Shown here piece after piece: positions 1 to 8,020 of a stretch of DNA of 64,000 nucleotides; within the stretch, counting starts at the first letter, position 1, and every line of letters starts with the position of its first letter. Where the stretch lies: the NCBI GenBank assembly GCA_036501665.1, contig DASXZW010000097.1, positions 70,137 to 134,136 of the forward strand, in the 5' to 3' direction. Below the pieces are notes generated by a model. It saw nothing but the letters and a program-made list of their open reading frames with translations, ran no database searches and was not told where the DNA came from. The translations under genes were made by a program, and so were the position numbers. The stretch is from DATAUD01 sp036501665 (GTDB lineage Bacteria > Verrucomicrobiota > Verrucomicrobiia > Limisphaerales > Palsa-1400).

Positions 1-1
1 C

Positions 2-799
2 CATGCGCGGACGTTTTGTTTTTTTGAAGAAATCGAATTCCTCATCAAGAATGGCTTGATCAAGGGCGGCAGTCTCGAAAACGCCGTCGTTATCCGTGAC
101 GATGCGATTCTGACGACCGAGCCGCTGCGTTACCCGGAGGAATTTGTCCGGCACAAGATGCTCGACATTATTGGCGATCTGTCCCTCGTGGGCCGTCCGA
201 TTGCGGGTCATGTGATCGCCGTCAAGCCGAGTCACAACGCCAATTGCGAAGTCTCTCGGCAACTTTCCCAACAGTTGCGAAAACCGATTGAAGCCGTTGC
301 CACTTTCGCCCCGCCACCGCCGTCGCCCGGAACCAAACTCGACCCTGAAGCCATTGCGATTCGTGACGGTGACGAGATCGACACGGAACGGCTGATGAAG
401 ATTTTGCCACATCGCTATCCGTTTTTGATGGTCGATAAAATAACCAAGATTGCCGGAAACAAAATCGTCGGCGTCAAGAACGTCACCATTAATGAACCAA
501 TTTTCTTGGGACATTTTCCCGGCAGCCCGATCATGCCTGGTGTGCTGCAATTGGAAGCCATCGCGCAGGTCGCGGGAGTGCTGATGCTTCGGCAGGCGGA
601 AAATTTCGGAAAACTTGCTTACTTCATGTCGGCTGAAAGCGTGCGATGGCGCAAGCCCGTCAAACCGGGCGACACATTGGTCATCGAAGTCGAAATGACC
701 AAGTCGCGCGGGAAAATCGGCAAAGCCAAAGGCACCTGCCTCGTGAATGGCGACACCGTCAGCGAGGCGGAAGTGACATTCATGCTGATCGACCGCTAA
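2..799 (+). CDS. lpxC/fabZ: Bifunctional LpxC deacetylase / FabZ dehydratase, 5' end outside the window
   Basis: The open frame runs in from the left edge; the visible 265 residues hold the end of LpxC (UDP-3-O-acyl-GlcNAc deacetylase, the committed step of lipid A synthesis) fused to FabZ (3-hydroxyacyl-ACP dehydratase). LpxC is recognised by HARTF at the very start, IKGGSLENAVV, HKMLDIIGDL (zinc-binding His and Asp) and GHV (catalytic His). A proline-rich linker around nt 299-370 leads to FabZ with LPHRYPFLMVD (catalytic His), GHFPGSPIMPGV and LQLEAIAQ (catalytic Glu). Such fusions are known in Bacteroidetes and Verrucomicrobia. A nearby in-frame TTG at 56 is an internal codon, not the start. 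lpxA follows after 14 bases, so the genes are probably cotranscribed. Confidence 0.95.
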   Translation, partial: HARTFCFFEEIEFLIKNGLIKGGSLENAVVIRDDAILTTEPLRYPEEFVRHKMLDIIGDLSLVGRPIAGHVIAVKPSHNANCEVSRQLSQQLRKPIEAVATFAPPPPSPGTKLDPEAIAIRDGDEIDTERLMKILPHRYPFLMVDKITKIAGNKIVGVKNVTINEPIFLGHFPGSPIMPGVLQLEAIAQVAGVLMLRQAENFGKLAYFMSAESVRWRKPVKPGDTLVIEVEMTKSRGKIGKAKGTCLVNGDTVSEAEVTFMLIDR

Positions 800-813
800 C
801 GACTTTCATTTTT

Positions 814-1581
814 ATGATTGCTCCGACTGCGGTCATTCATCCCAAAGCGCAAATCGGCGCAGGCTGTGCCATTGGGCCTTATTGCGTCATCGGCGAGAAC
901 GTGATTCTCGGCGCGGGTTGCCGATTACATTCGCACGTGGTGATCGACGGCCACACGACGCTGGGCGATAACAACGAAATTTTTCCATTTGCCAGCATTG
1001 GGTTGAAGACGCAGGACTTGAAGTGGAAGGGTGGCATCACGCGCACACAAATCGGCAGCAACAATACCTTCCGCGAATACGTGACAATCCACAGCGCCAC
1101 TGGCGATGGCGAAGTAACCACAGTTGGCTCGCATAATCACATTCTCGCCTACTGTCATCTTGCTCACAACGTGACGCTCGGCAATCGCGTCATCATGTCC
1201 AATGTCGCCACTCTCGCGGGGCACATTACAGTGGAAGACGGCGCGGTGATTGGCGGCTTGGCGGCGGTTCATCAATTTTGCAGGGTCGGAACAATGGCGA
1301 TTATCGGGGGTTGCTCCAAAGTCGTGCAGGACGTCCCGCCTTACATGCTGGCCGACGGCAATCCTGCCCGGACCCGGACTATTAACAAAGTCGGCCTGGA
1401 ACGCCACGGCATCAGCGAAGAGGCGCAAACCGCCCTTAAGCAAGCCTACAAAATTCTCTTCCGCGAGGGCCTTACAATCCCGAATGCGCTGTCAAGAATA
1501 GAACAGGATTTACCGCAATTGCCGGAAGTCAAACATCTGGTGGCATTCGCCCGCGCCAGCGAAAGGGGATTGAGCAAATAA
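814..1581 (+). CDS. lpxA: UDP-N-acetylglucosamine acyltransferase LpxA
   Basis: A 255-residue cytoplasmic acyltransferase that adds the 3-hydroxyacyl chain to UDP-GlcNAc, the first step of lipid A synthesis. The N-terminal half is a left-handed beta helix of hexapeptide repeats (IHPKAQIGAGCAIGPY and on), and the catalytic His lies in ILAYCHLAHNVTLGN. The C-terminal helical part (GLERHGISEEAQTAL onward) is normal for the family, and the length matches it. The open frame extends upstream to 646, but that part overlaps fabZ; ATG 814 gives the canonical N-terminus. It lies between lpxC/fabZ and dxr on the same strand, with 1 base before dxr. Confidence 0.96.
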   Translation: MIAPTAVIHPKAQIGAGCAIGPYCVIGENVILGAGCRLHSHVVIDGHTTLGDNNEIFPFASIGLKTQDLKWKGGITRTQIGSNNTFREYVTIHSATGDGEVTTVGSHNHILAYCHLAHNVTLGNRVIMSNVATLAGHITVEDGAVIGGLAAVHQFCRVGTMAIIGGCSKVVQDVPPYMLADGNPARTRTINKVGLERHGISEEAQTALKQAYKILFREGLTIPNALSRIEQDLPQLPEVKHLVAFARASERGLSK

Positions 1582-1582
1582 T

Positions 1583-2719
1583 ATGAAACGCGTCGTTCTT
1601 CTCGGTTCCACCGGTTCCATCGGCGCCAGCACGATAAAAGTCGCCGAAGACTTGCCGGATCAAATCCAACTTATCGGGCTGGCCGCCGGCAATAATGTCG
1701 AGTTGCTCCTCAAACAAACGCGGAAATTTCACCCCGAAGCCATTTCCATTTCCGATCCAGAAAAGGCCCGTGAATTGGAAAATACCCTGGGCACATCTGC
1801 CCGAGTTCATTCAGGGCCTGAAGGACTAATCACGCTTGCGACGCTGCCTTCCGCCGACATTGTTCTCATCGCGATTGTCGGAACCGCCGGCTTGCAACCT
1901 GCGCTCGCCGCAATCCGCGCGGGAAAGGACATCGCGGTCGCCTCCAAGGAAATTCTCGTCATGGCCGGAGAAATTGTCATGCGCGAGGCGCAAAAAAACG
2001 GCGTCCGAGTCCTTGCTGTTGACAGTGAACACTCCGCGATTTTCCAATGCCTCGACGGCAAACCCCCGGAGTCCGTTCGCGCATTATGGTTGACGGCGTC
2101 GGGCGGCCCGTTTCGGTCCACACCCAAGGAGGAATTTCCGAACATTACCGTTGAGCGCGCGATGAAGCATCCATCCTGGGTCATGGGCCAAAAAATTACA
2201 ATTGACTCAGCAACGCTCTTCAACAAGGGCCTGGAAATGATCGAAGCGCGCTGGCTCTTCGACGTCGAAATCGGACGCGTTCGTGTCGTCGTCCATCCGC
2301 AAAGCATCGTGCATTCGCTTGTGGAATTTGTGGACGGCTCGATGATTGCGCAGCTTTCGACGCCGGACATGTGCCTGCCCATTCAATACGCGCTGACCTA
2401 CCCCGCGCGAATCGGCAGCGACCGCGTACAGACTAACCTAGCAAAACTCGGCCAGTTGACTTTTGAAGAGCCAGACCGCGAAAAATTCCCCGCGCTGGAT
2501 TTGGCGCGAAAAGCCGCCGAAGCTGGTGGCACATTGCCCGCCGTCCTCAACGCCGCCAACGAGGTCGCAGTCAGCGCCTTCGTTGAACGCCGCATCAGTT
2601 TTCCGCAAATCAGCGAAACAGTCGCCCGCGTCATGAACAGCCACGCAGTTGTCACGCATCCAAATCTGGAACAAATCCTCCAAGCCGACGCCTGGGCCCG
2701 TCAGGAAGCTTCGGTGTAA
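1583..2719 (+). CDS. dxr: 1-deoxy-D-xylulose 5-phosphate reductoisomerase
   Basis: A 378-residue NADPH-dependent enzyme of the MEP isoprenoid pathway that converts DXP to 2-C-methyl-D-erythritol 4-phosphate. The NADPH-binding GSTGSIG is at residues 8-14, metal and substrate residues are in DSEHSA, the flexible-loop motifs are ASGGPFR and HPSWVMGQKITIDSATL, and NKGLEMIEA follows. Length and ATG start fit the family. It begins 1 base after the lpxA stop, so it is very likely part of the same operon and links isoprenoid supply with envelope synthesis. In many bacteria rseP follows dxr; here the next gene is on the opposite strand. Confidence 0.96.
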   Translation: MKRVVLLGSTGSIGASTIKVAEDLPDQIQLIGLAAGNNVELLLKQTRKFHPEAISISDPEKARELENTLGTSARVHSGPEGLITLATLPSADIVLIAIVGTAGLQPALAAIRAGKDIAVASKEILVMAGEIVMREAQKNGVRVLAVDSEHSAIFQCLDGKPPESVRALWLTASGGPFRSTPKEEFPNITVERAMKHPSWVMGQKITIDSATLFNKGLEMIEARWLFDVEIGRVRVVVHPQSIVHSLVEFVDGSMIAQLSTPDMCLPIQYALTYPARIGSDRVQTNLAKLGQLTFEEPDREKFPALDLARKAAEAGGTLPAVLNAANEVAVSAFVERRISFPQISETVARVMNSHAVVTHPNLEQILQADAWARQEASV

Positions 2720-2730
2720 CTATATTCAGG

Positions 2731-3297
2731 TTACTGTTCGAACTCGACCCGGCGTCGTTCCAATTCGCCAATTATTTCAGGAGACCCCTTTAATTGAGCC
2801 AGTGGCGTTAATTGTGTTTTGATATACGGCCAATCGAGTTTTCCTGTTTTTCGAATAATCACCCCTTCAATGTCAATCCAATCTTTCGGGCGCGCTGCAA
2901 ACGCCTTCAAAACGATCAAATCCTCCGCAGAGCAAGTAAGAAGCTGGATACTGTCGGGGAACGTGAATAAAGTAGCTCGCTCAACAACCATTTCCTCGAA
3001 AGCCAAAGCGCCAAGCGCAATGTCTAGGCCAACACCGGATTTGGAGCGGAGCAAAAGTACCCGATTATTAAGGGCAAATTCGGCCGCTCCTTCAAAGCGC
3101 GGCTCGAATCGCTTCACGAGAATTTTTATAAAGCTATCCTCGCCACCAAACCCAGTGATCAATGTAAGATCAGCATCCACTGTTTCGCGAGGTTCGCCCC
3201 ATCTTTGCAATGCTATTCCTCCAATGAAGCAGAACTTCCAAGCGTGTTCTTCGCATACTGCTTGAAGCTCGGCTGCCGCTCGGATGACTTCAATCAT
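2731..3297 (-). CDS. AbiEii/MenT-like nucleotidyltransferase (putative toxin)
   Basis: A 188-residue protein of the DNA polymerase beta-like nucleotidyltransferase fold. FIGGIALQRWGEP gives the GG motif, and VDADLTL gives the D-x-D metal-binding pair. A later stretch, LIVLKAFAARPKDWIDIEGV, resembles the K...R-x-KDW-x-D motif of AbiEii-type toxins, which are known to transfer nucleotides to RNA substrates such as tRNA. The open frame reaches back to 3333, but ATG 3297 overlaps the stop of the upstream gene by 8 bases, which fits translational coupling. The partner gene is not the usual AbiEi antitoxin. A toxin role is inferred from family and gene arrangement only. Confidence 0.75.
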   Translation of the reverse strand: MIEVIRAAAELQAVCEEHAWKFCFIGGIALQRWGEPRETVDADLTLITGFGGEDSFIKILVKRFEPRFEGAAEFALNNRVLLLRSKSGVGLDIALGALAFEEMVVERATLFTFPDSIQLLTCSAEDLIVLKAFAARPKDWIDIEGVIIRKTGKLDWPYIKTQLTPLAQLKGSPEIIGELERRRVEFEQ

Positions 3298-3550
3298 GAG
3301 CTTTAGCCAACTTGAAAAACCGTTGCTGCTCAACCAAACCCGACGTCATTTTGGGAGCTCGGGGCGGCACTCGATAATTGGCTGGGCCGCAAAGCAGGGC
3401 AACTGCCCGTTGTGGGTCGAGTTCCCTGAGTTCCCGTCGGCGAATTTTTTCCAAAAGAGGGCCCACTGTGCGCCACGTTTCAACCCATCGTTTAGCTTGA
3501 TCAATCTGGTCCGGCGTTCCATCGACATTATGGAAAGTCTCGCGCTTCAT
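3290..3550 (-). CDS. Small partner protein of the nucleotidyltransferase (unknown family, possible antitoxin)
   Basis: An 86-residue protein, charged and probably helical in its first half (QIDQAKRWVETWRTVGPLLE, then KIRRRELRELDPQRA) with a C-terminal TSGLVEQQRFFKLAK segment. No DNA-binding helix-turn-helix is obvious. It is the first gene of a two-gene unit; its stop codon overlaps the start of the AbiEii-like gene by 8 bases. I recall similar short proteins, with LLE-x-IRR and TSGLVEQQR-like motifs, next to nucleotidyltransferases in other soil bacteria, but no family name is certain. The arrangement (small gene first, overlapping enzyme second) is what a toxin-antitoxin unit would show. 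Confidence 0.65.
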   Translation of the reverse strand: MKRETFHNVDGTPDQIDQAKRWVETWRTVGPLLEKIRRRELRELDPQRAVALLCGPANYRVPPRAPKMTSGLVEQQRFFKLAKAHD

Positions 3551-3600
3551 CTCAATATCATATCAGCGCCTGTGGGAAGGCGCAATTTGTGTGTCGAAAC

Positions 3601-3634
3601 AAAAAAGCGGGACCGGCGTTAACCAGTCCCGCTT
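3601..3634 (-). terminator. Rho-independent terminator after groEL
   Basis: On the minus strand a perfect 9-bp stem, AAGCGGGAC (3634-3626) and GTCCCGCTT (3613-3605), closes a 12-base loop and is followed directly by a run of six T (3606-3601, partly within the stem). It lies 39 bases past the groEL stop and before the upstream end of the small gene at 3550, so it separates the two units. Confidence 0.85.
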
Positions 3635-3672
3635 GAATGTGTTCAGGTTTCCCTGATTTATTTATTGACGGA

Positions 3673-5310
3673 TCAGTAATCCATTCCGCCCATGCCGCCG
3701 CCGTGTCCGCCCGGGGCCGGAGCCGGCTTTTCCTTCTCAGGAATCTCGGTGATCAGGCATTCGGTGGTCAGGAGCAGTCCGGCGATTGAAGCCGCGTTCT
3801 GCAACGCAGTGCGCGTGACCTTCTTCGGATCAACGACGCCCGCTTTCACGAGGTCTTCGTATTCACCAGTGCCGACGTTATAGCCGTCGTTGCCTTTGCG
3901 TCGGCGAACTTCTTGCACGACAATCGAGCCTTCGACGCCGGCGTTTGTCGCCAGGGCGCGGAGAGGTTCTTCGATGGCGCGCTTGACGATATCGACGCCG
4001 ATTTGCTCGTCGCCGTGAAGCTTCAGAGCTTCCAGAGCGGGCAGGCAGCGCAGAAGCGCCACACCGCCGCCGGCAACGATGCCTTCTTCGACAGCCGCGC
4101 GGGTCGCATGGAGCGCGTCCTCGACACGGGCTTTCTTTTCCTTCATCTCGGTCTCAGTAGCGGCGCCGACGTTGATGACGGCCACGCCACCGGCCAGCTT
4201 GGCCAGGCGTTCCTGCAACTTTTCGCGGTCGTAATCGGAAGTCGTCTCCTCGATCTGGCGACGAATCTGATTGACACGGCCCTGGATGTCGGACGACTTG
4301 CCGCCGCCTTCGACGATGGTCGTGTTTTCCTTGCCGATGACAATGCTCTTGGCGCGACCGAGGTCTTCCAACTGGATGTTTTCCAGCTTGATGCCGAGGT
4401 CTTCGCTAATGAACTTCGCGCCGGTGAGAATTCCGATGTCTTCGCACATCGCTTTGCGGCGATCGCCAAAGCCCGGGGCCTTGACCGCGCAAACATTGAT
4501 GGTTCCGCGCAATTTGTTGACAACGAGGGTCGCCAACGCTTCGCCTTCGACTTCTTCGGAGATGATCAACAAAGGCTTGCTGATCTTGGCAACCTTCTCC
4601 AGCAACGGGAGCAGGTCCTTGAGACTGCTGATTTTTTTCTCGTAAATCAGGATGTAAGCGTCTTCGAGCTTGGCTTCCATCGTCTCGGCGTTGGTCACGA
4701 AGTAAGGAGAGAGATAGCCCTTGTCGAACTGCATGCCTTCGACAACGTCGAGGCTTGTTTCAATTGACTTGGCTTCTTCAACCGTGATCGTGCCGTCTTT
4801 GCCGACCTTGTCCATCGCGTCAGCAATAATTTCGCCGATCGTGTTGTCCCAGTTGGCGGACACAGTGGCGACTTGCTTGATCTCTTCCTTATCCTTGACA
4901 CGCTTCGAGATCTTGGCGAGTTGCTCAACTGCGGCTTCAACAGCCTTGGTGATGCCGCGCTGGATCGAAATGGGGTTCGCGCCGGCGGTGACGAACTTCA
5001 AGCCCTGGGCGTAAATCGCCTCGGCGAGAACCGTCGCTGTCGTGGTGCCGTCTCCGGCTGCGTCGCTGGTCTTGCTGGCGACTTCGCGGACCATCTGGGC
5101 GCCCATGTTTTCAAACGGGTCTTCCAGCTCGATTTCCTTCGCGACGGTCACGCCGTCCTTGGTGATGGTTGGGGATCCAAATTTCTTGTCGAGAACCACG
5201 TTGCGGCCTTTCGGTCCGAGAGTGGCGATGACGGCGCGAGCCAGCTTGTTGACGCCCTTCAGGAGCGATTGCCGGGCTGCCTCATCGAATACGATTTGTT
5301 TTGCTGCCAT
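3673..5310 (-). CDS. groEL: Chaperonin GroEL (60 kDa)
   Basis: A 545-residue chaperonin subunit forming the double-ring folding chamber with GroES. Recognised by KFGSPTITKDGVTVAKEIEL, the ATP-site DGTTTATVLAE, the apical EGMQFDKGYLSPYFVTNAE, VEEGIVAGGGVALL and the typical Gly/Met-rich tail GGHGGGMGGMDY. Length is standard. An AAAGGAA ribosome-binding site lies about 13 bases before ATG. groES is 51 bases upstream on the same strand, giving the normal groESL operon. No CIRCE operator (TTAGCACTC-N9-GAGTGCTAA) is visible upstream, so heat-shock control is probably not through HrcA. Confidence 0.98.
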   Translation of the reverse strand: MAAKQIVFDEAARQSLLKGVNKLARAVIATLGPKGRNVVLDKKFGSPTITKDGVTVAKEIELEDPFENMGAQMVREVASKTSDAAGDGTTTATVLAEAIYAQGLKFVTAGANPISIQRGITKAVEAAVEQLAKISKRVKDKEEIKQVATVSANWDNTIGEIIADAMDKVGKDGTITVEEAKSIETSLDVVEGMQFDKGYLSPYFVTNAETMEAKLEDAYILIYEKKISSLKDLLPLLEKVAKISKPLLIISEEVEGEALATLVVNKLRGTINVCAVKAPGFGDRRKAMCEDIGILTGAKFISEDLGIKLENIQLEDLGRAKSIVIGKENTTIVEGGGKSSDIQGRVNQIRRQIEETTSDYDREKLQERLAKLAGGVAVINVGAATETEMKEKKARVEDALHATRAAVEEGIVAGGGVALLRCLPALEALKLHGDEQIGVDIVKRAIEEPLRALATNAGVEGSIVVQEVRRRKGNDGYNVGTGEYEDLVKAGVVDPKKVTRTALQNAASIAGLLLTTECLITEIPEKEKPAPAPGGHGGGMGGMDY

Positions 5311-5361
5311 AACTATTTAATTCCTTTCGATTTTATCAGGTTAAAGTTTGTAGAGGTTCGA

Positions 5362-5655
5362 TTACTCAATGATCGCGAGAATGTCGTCCGCGCTCAGGAT
5401 TTTGTATTCCTTGTCATTGAGCTTGATTTCCGTTCCGCCGTATTTGCTGACCAGGACGCGGTCGCCTTTTTTCACTTCAAACGGAACTTTCTTTCCGTTG
5501 TCATCCGTTTTGCCAGTGCCGAGAGCGACGACGATGCTTTCGGTGGGTTTTTCCTTCGCTGAATCGGGAATGATGATTCCGCCTTTTTTAGTTTCCTTCT
5601 CTTCGGCCGGCTCAACAAGAATCCGATCACCGAGGGGTTTTACGTTAATAGCCAT
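5362..5655 (-). CDS. groES: Co-chaperonin GroES
   Basis: A 97-residue co-chaperonin that caps GroEL. Diagnostic stretches are VKPLGDRILVEP at the start, the mobile loop ETKKGGIIIPDSAKEKP, and GDRVLVSKYGGTEIKL. An AAGGAA ribosome-binding site precedes ATG by about 10 bases. It is the first gene of the groES-groEL operon. Upstream, between groES and dnaK, are two GC-rich inverted repeats that probably end dnaK transcription. Confidence 0.97.
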   Translation of the reverse strand: MAINVKPLGDRILVEPAEEKETKKGGIIIPDSAKEKPTESIVVALGTGKTDDNGKKVPFEVKKGDRVLVSKYGGTEIKLNDKEYKILSADDILAIIE

Positions 5656-5703
5656 ACTGTCTGTTTCCTTTTGTTGTGTGTTTTTATTCTTTACGAATCA
5701 AAA

Positions 5704-5726
5704 TCCCGCCGCACTCACAAGCGGGA
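5704..5726 (-). terminator. Possible terminator between dnaK and groES
   Basis: On the minus strand TCCCGC (5726-5721) and GCGGGA (5709-5704) form a 6-bp stem with an 11-base loop, followed by TTTTGATT. It lies about 105 bases past the dnaK stop and about 50 bases before groES. The short stem makes this only a moderate candidate. Confidence 0.45.
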
Positions 5727-5749
5727 AAATTCTTTGTGTTTGTGTTGAT

Positions 5750-5775
5750 GGGGCGGCGTTGGAGACCGCCGCCCC
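5750..5775. repeat. Strong GC-rich inverted repeat downstream of dnaK
   Basis: GGGGCGGCG (5750-5758) and its exact complement CGCCGCCCC (5767-5775) enclose an 8-base loop. No T-run follows on either strand, so it may stabilise the dnaK mRNA 3' end or act together with the weaker hairpin at 5704-5726. Confidence 0.6.
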
Positions 5776-5830
5776 GTGATATTATGACATCGCCGGACGC
5801 AAGTTGATCAATATTTTCTGTCCGGGAGAA

Positions 5831-7777
5831 TTACTTCTTCTCATCAACAACTTCAGCGTCGATGATGGGGCCTTCTTCCTTCCCGCCTTTTCCCGCCTCG
5901 GCGTTCGGGGTTTCCGGCTGCGGCCCTGGCTCGCCTGCGGTCGCTCCCGGGCGTTTTGTCGCTTCGGAAGCGGCGCGATACATGTCAGCCGATGCCGCCT
6001 GCCAGGCCTCGTTAAGCTTCTCAGTGGCCGACTTGATCGCTGCCGCATCGGTGCCCTTTAAAGCTTCCTTTACAGCGGTGGCGGATTGCTCGATGGTCTC
6101 CTTTTGCGCCGAAGAGATTTTCGCCCCGTTGTCCTTCAACATTTTTTCGCTGCGATAAACCGCGTTATCGGCTTCGTTGCGCGCTTCGACTTGTTCCCGT
6201 TGCGCCTTGTCGTCCTCGGCGTGTGCCTCGGCGTCTTTGCGCATTTTCTCGATCTCATCCTTTGACAAACCGCCGCTGGCAGTGATCGTGATTTTCTGTT
6301 CCTTGCCCGTGCCCAGGTCCTTCGCGCTGACGTGCAGGATGCCGTTGGCGTCGATGTCGAATGTAACTTCGATCTGCGGCACTCCGCGCGGCGCGGGAGG
6401 AATGTCTGTCAAGTTGAATTTGCCAATGGTCTTGTTGTCGCGCGAAAATTGCCGCTCGCCTTGCAACACATGGATTTCCACGCCCGGCTGATTGTCCGAA
6501 GCTGTCGAGAATATTTCCGATTTCCTCGTGGGAATCGTCGTGTTGCGCTCGATCAAACGCGTGAACACTCCGCCGAGCGTTTCGATGCCCAGCGACAACG
6601 GCGTAACGTCAAGCAAAAGAACATCCTTCACTTCGCCCTTGAGAACGCCGGCCTGAATCGCTGCGCCGACCGCGACCACTTCGTCGGGATTGACCCCCTG
6701 GTGCGGCGGTTTGTTGACAAGCGTGCGAGCGGTCTCAACGACGCGCGGCATGCGGGTCATTCCACCGACGAGCACGAGTTCGTCCATCTTGTCACCGGTC
6801 AATCCAGAGTCCTTGAGGCAACTCTTCACAGGCCCGATGGTGCGCTCGAACAAATCGTCCGTGAGCTGCTCCATCTTCGCGCGAGTCAACTTGCTGCTGA
6901 CATGCTTCGGCCCGCTGGCATCCGCCGTTATGAACGGCAAATTGATTTCATAGACCTGCGCGCTTGAAAGCGCGATCTTGGCCTTTTCAGATTCCTCTTT
7001 GATTCGTTGGAGCGCATCGGGCTGCTTGCGCAGGTCCATTCCGTGCTCTTTTTTGAATTCGTCCAGAATCCAATCCATGATCCGATTGTCCCAATCGTCG
7101 CCGCCGAGGTGCGTGTCGCCGTTGGTCGCCTTGACTTCAAAGACGCCGTCGCCGATTTCCAGCACGGAAATATCGAAGGTTCCACCGCCGAGGTCATACA
7201 CGGCGATCTCTTCATTCTTTTTCTTATCAAGACCATAAGCCAGCGAAGCAGCCGTCGGTTCATTGATAATGCGAAGCACTTCCAAACCAGCGATTTTGCC
7301 GGCATCCTTAGTCGCTTGGCGCTGCGAATCGTTAAAATACGCTGGGACAGTAATAACAGCCTGGGTGATTTTCTCTCCCAACCGCATTTCAGCGTCTGCC
7401 TTCAATTTGCTCAAGATCATCGCTGAAACTTCCTGCGGACTGAAACGCTGGGCCTTGCCCTCCACTTCGACTTCCACAGCGGCGTCGCCGTTTTGACCGG
7501 AAACTACCTTATATGGAACGCGCTTGAGCTCTTCCTGGACTTCGCTGAATTTGCGGCCCATGAAGCGCTTGATGGAATAAACGGTATTACGCGAATTTGT
7601 GACGGCTTGGCGCTTTGCCGCGTCGCCGACCAGGCGTTCTCCGCTTTTTGAAAATGCAACAACGGAAGGAGTGGTGCGTTTCCCCTCTGAGTTTTCCAAA
7701 ACTACCGGTTCGCCGCCTTCCATGACAGCCATACACGAGTTGGTAGTCCCGAGATCGATTCCAATAACTTTAGGCAT
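5831..7777 (-). CDS. dnaK: Molecular chaperone DnaK (Hsp70)
   Basis: A 648-residue Hsp70. N-terminal ATPase motifs are GIDLGTTNSC, the connector INEPTAASLAYGLDKK, AVYDLGGGTFDISVLE and LVGGMTRMPRV; the linker and substrate-binding domain start at DVLLLDVTPLSLGIETLGG; the C-terminal helical lid ends in an acidic tail EGPIIDAEVVDEKK typical for DnaK. It is transcribed alone: no grpE or dnaJ lies beside it. A well-spaced promoter with inverted repeats over and upstream of the -35 region is visible at 7867-7917. groES/groEL lie downstream in the same direction, separated by hairpins. Confidence 0.98.
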   Translation of the reverse strand: MPKVIGIDLGTTNSCMAVMEGGEPVVLENSEGKRTTPSVVAFSKSGERLVGDAAKRQAVTNSRNTVYSIKRFMGRKFSEVQEELKRVPYKVVSGQNGDAAVEVEVEGKAQRFSPQEVSAMILSKLKADAEMRLGEKITQAVITVPAYFNDSQRQATKDAGKIAGLEVLRIINEPTAASLAYGLDKKKNEEIAVYDLGGGTFDISVLEIGDGVFEVKATNGDTHLGGDDWDNRIMDWILDEFKKEHGMDLRKQPDALQRIKEESEKAKIALSSAQVYEINLPFITADASGPKHVSSKLTRAKMEQLTDDLFERTIGPVKSCLKDSGLTGDKMDELVLVGGMTRMPRVVETARTLVNKPPHQGVNPDEVVAVGAAIQAGVLKGEVKDVLLLDVTPLSLGIETLGGVFTRLIERNTTIPTRKSEIFSTASDNQPGVEIHVLQGERQFSRDNKTIGKFNLTDIPPAPRGVPQIEVTFDIDANGILHVSAKDLGTGKEQKITITASGGLSKDEIEKMRKDAEAHAEDDKAQREQVEARNEADNAVYRSEKMLKDNGAKISSAQKETIEQSATAVKEALKGTDAAAIKSATEKLNEAWQAASADMYRAASEATKRPGATAGEPGPQPETPNAEAGKGGKEEGPIIDAEVVDEKK

Positions 7778-7866
7778 ATAAATTCGGTTACTCTTTCAGC
7801 AGTGGCCGTGCCACCTGATGTGTATTGATTATGTTGTTGATGATAAGTTACTTACGTGTTATAAAA

Positions 7867-7895
7867 TATATACACCAAGTGACATTGTGGCGCAA
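7867..7895 (-). promoter_or_regulatory. Likely dnaK promoter
   Basis: Read on the minus strand, TTGCGC (7895-7890), exactly 17 bases, then TATATA (7872-7867), followed by more A/T. This would start transcription near 7860, giving a leader of about 80 bases before dnaK ATG at 7777. The -10 is good and the -35 moderate (TTGCGC against TTGACA). Confidence 0.6.
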
Positions 7896-7917
7896 TTGCC
7901 ACTGAGTGTGTCACACT
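7887..7917. promoter_or_regulatory. Two inverted repeats over the dnaK -35 region (possible operators)
   Basis: GTGGC (7887-7891) and GCCAC (7898-7902), separated by GCAATT, cover the proposed -35 box. Three bases further upstream of the gene is a perfect palindrome, AGTGTG-T-CACACT (7905-7917). Neither matches CIRCE. The position is right for a repressor or activator of dnaK, but the protein is unknown. Confidence 0.45.
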
Positions 7918-8020
7918 TGAACGCCAAAGTGGCACACCGGACTAGATCATTGGCAGAAATCATGTCACCACTTCATCTCATCCGTCCGGCCCTCGAACGC
8001 TAGGCAAATTATGGGCTGCT

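Noticed and set aside
3913..4767. Long open frame on + across groEL (284 codons)
   Set aside because: It is antisense to the fully conserved groEL coding frame and has no protein-like features; an effect of high-GC codon use.
5656..5830. Possible CIRCE operator (a GTGAGTGCGG half-site) before groES
   Set aside because: Only a partial right half is present; the left half TTAGCACTC is missing.
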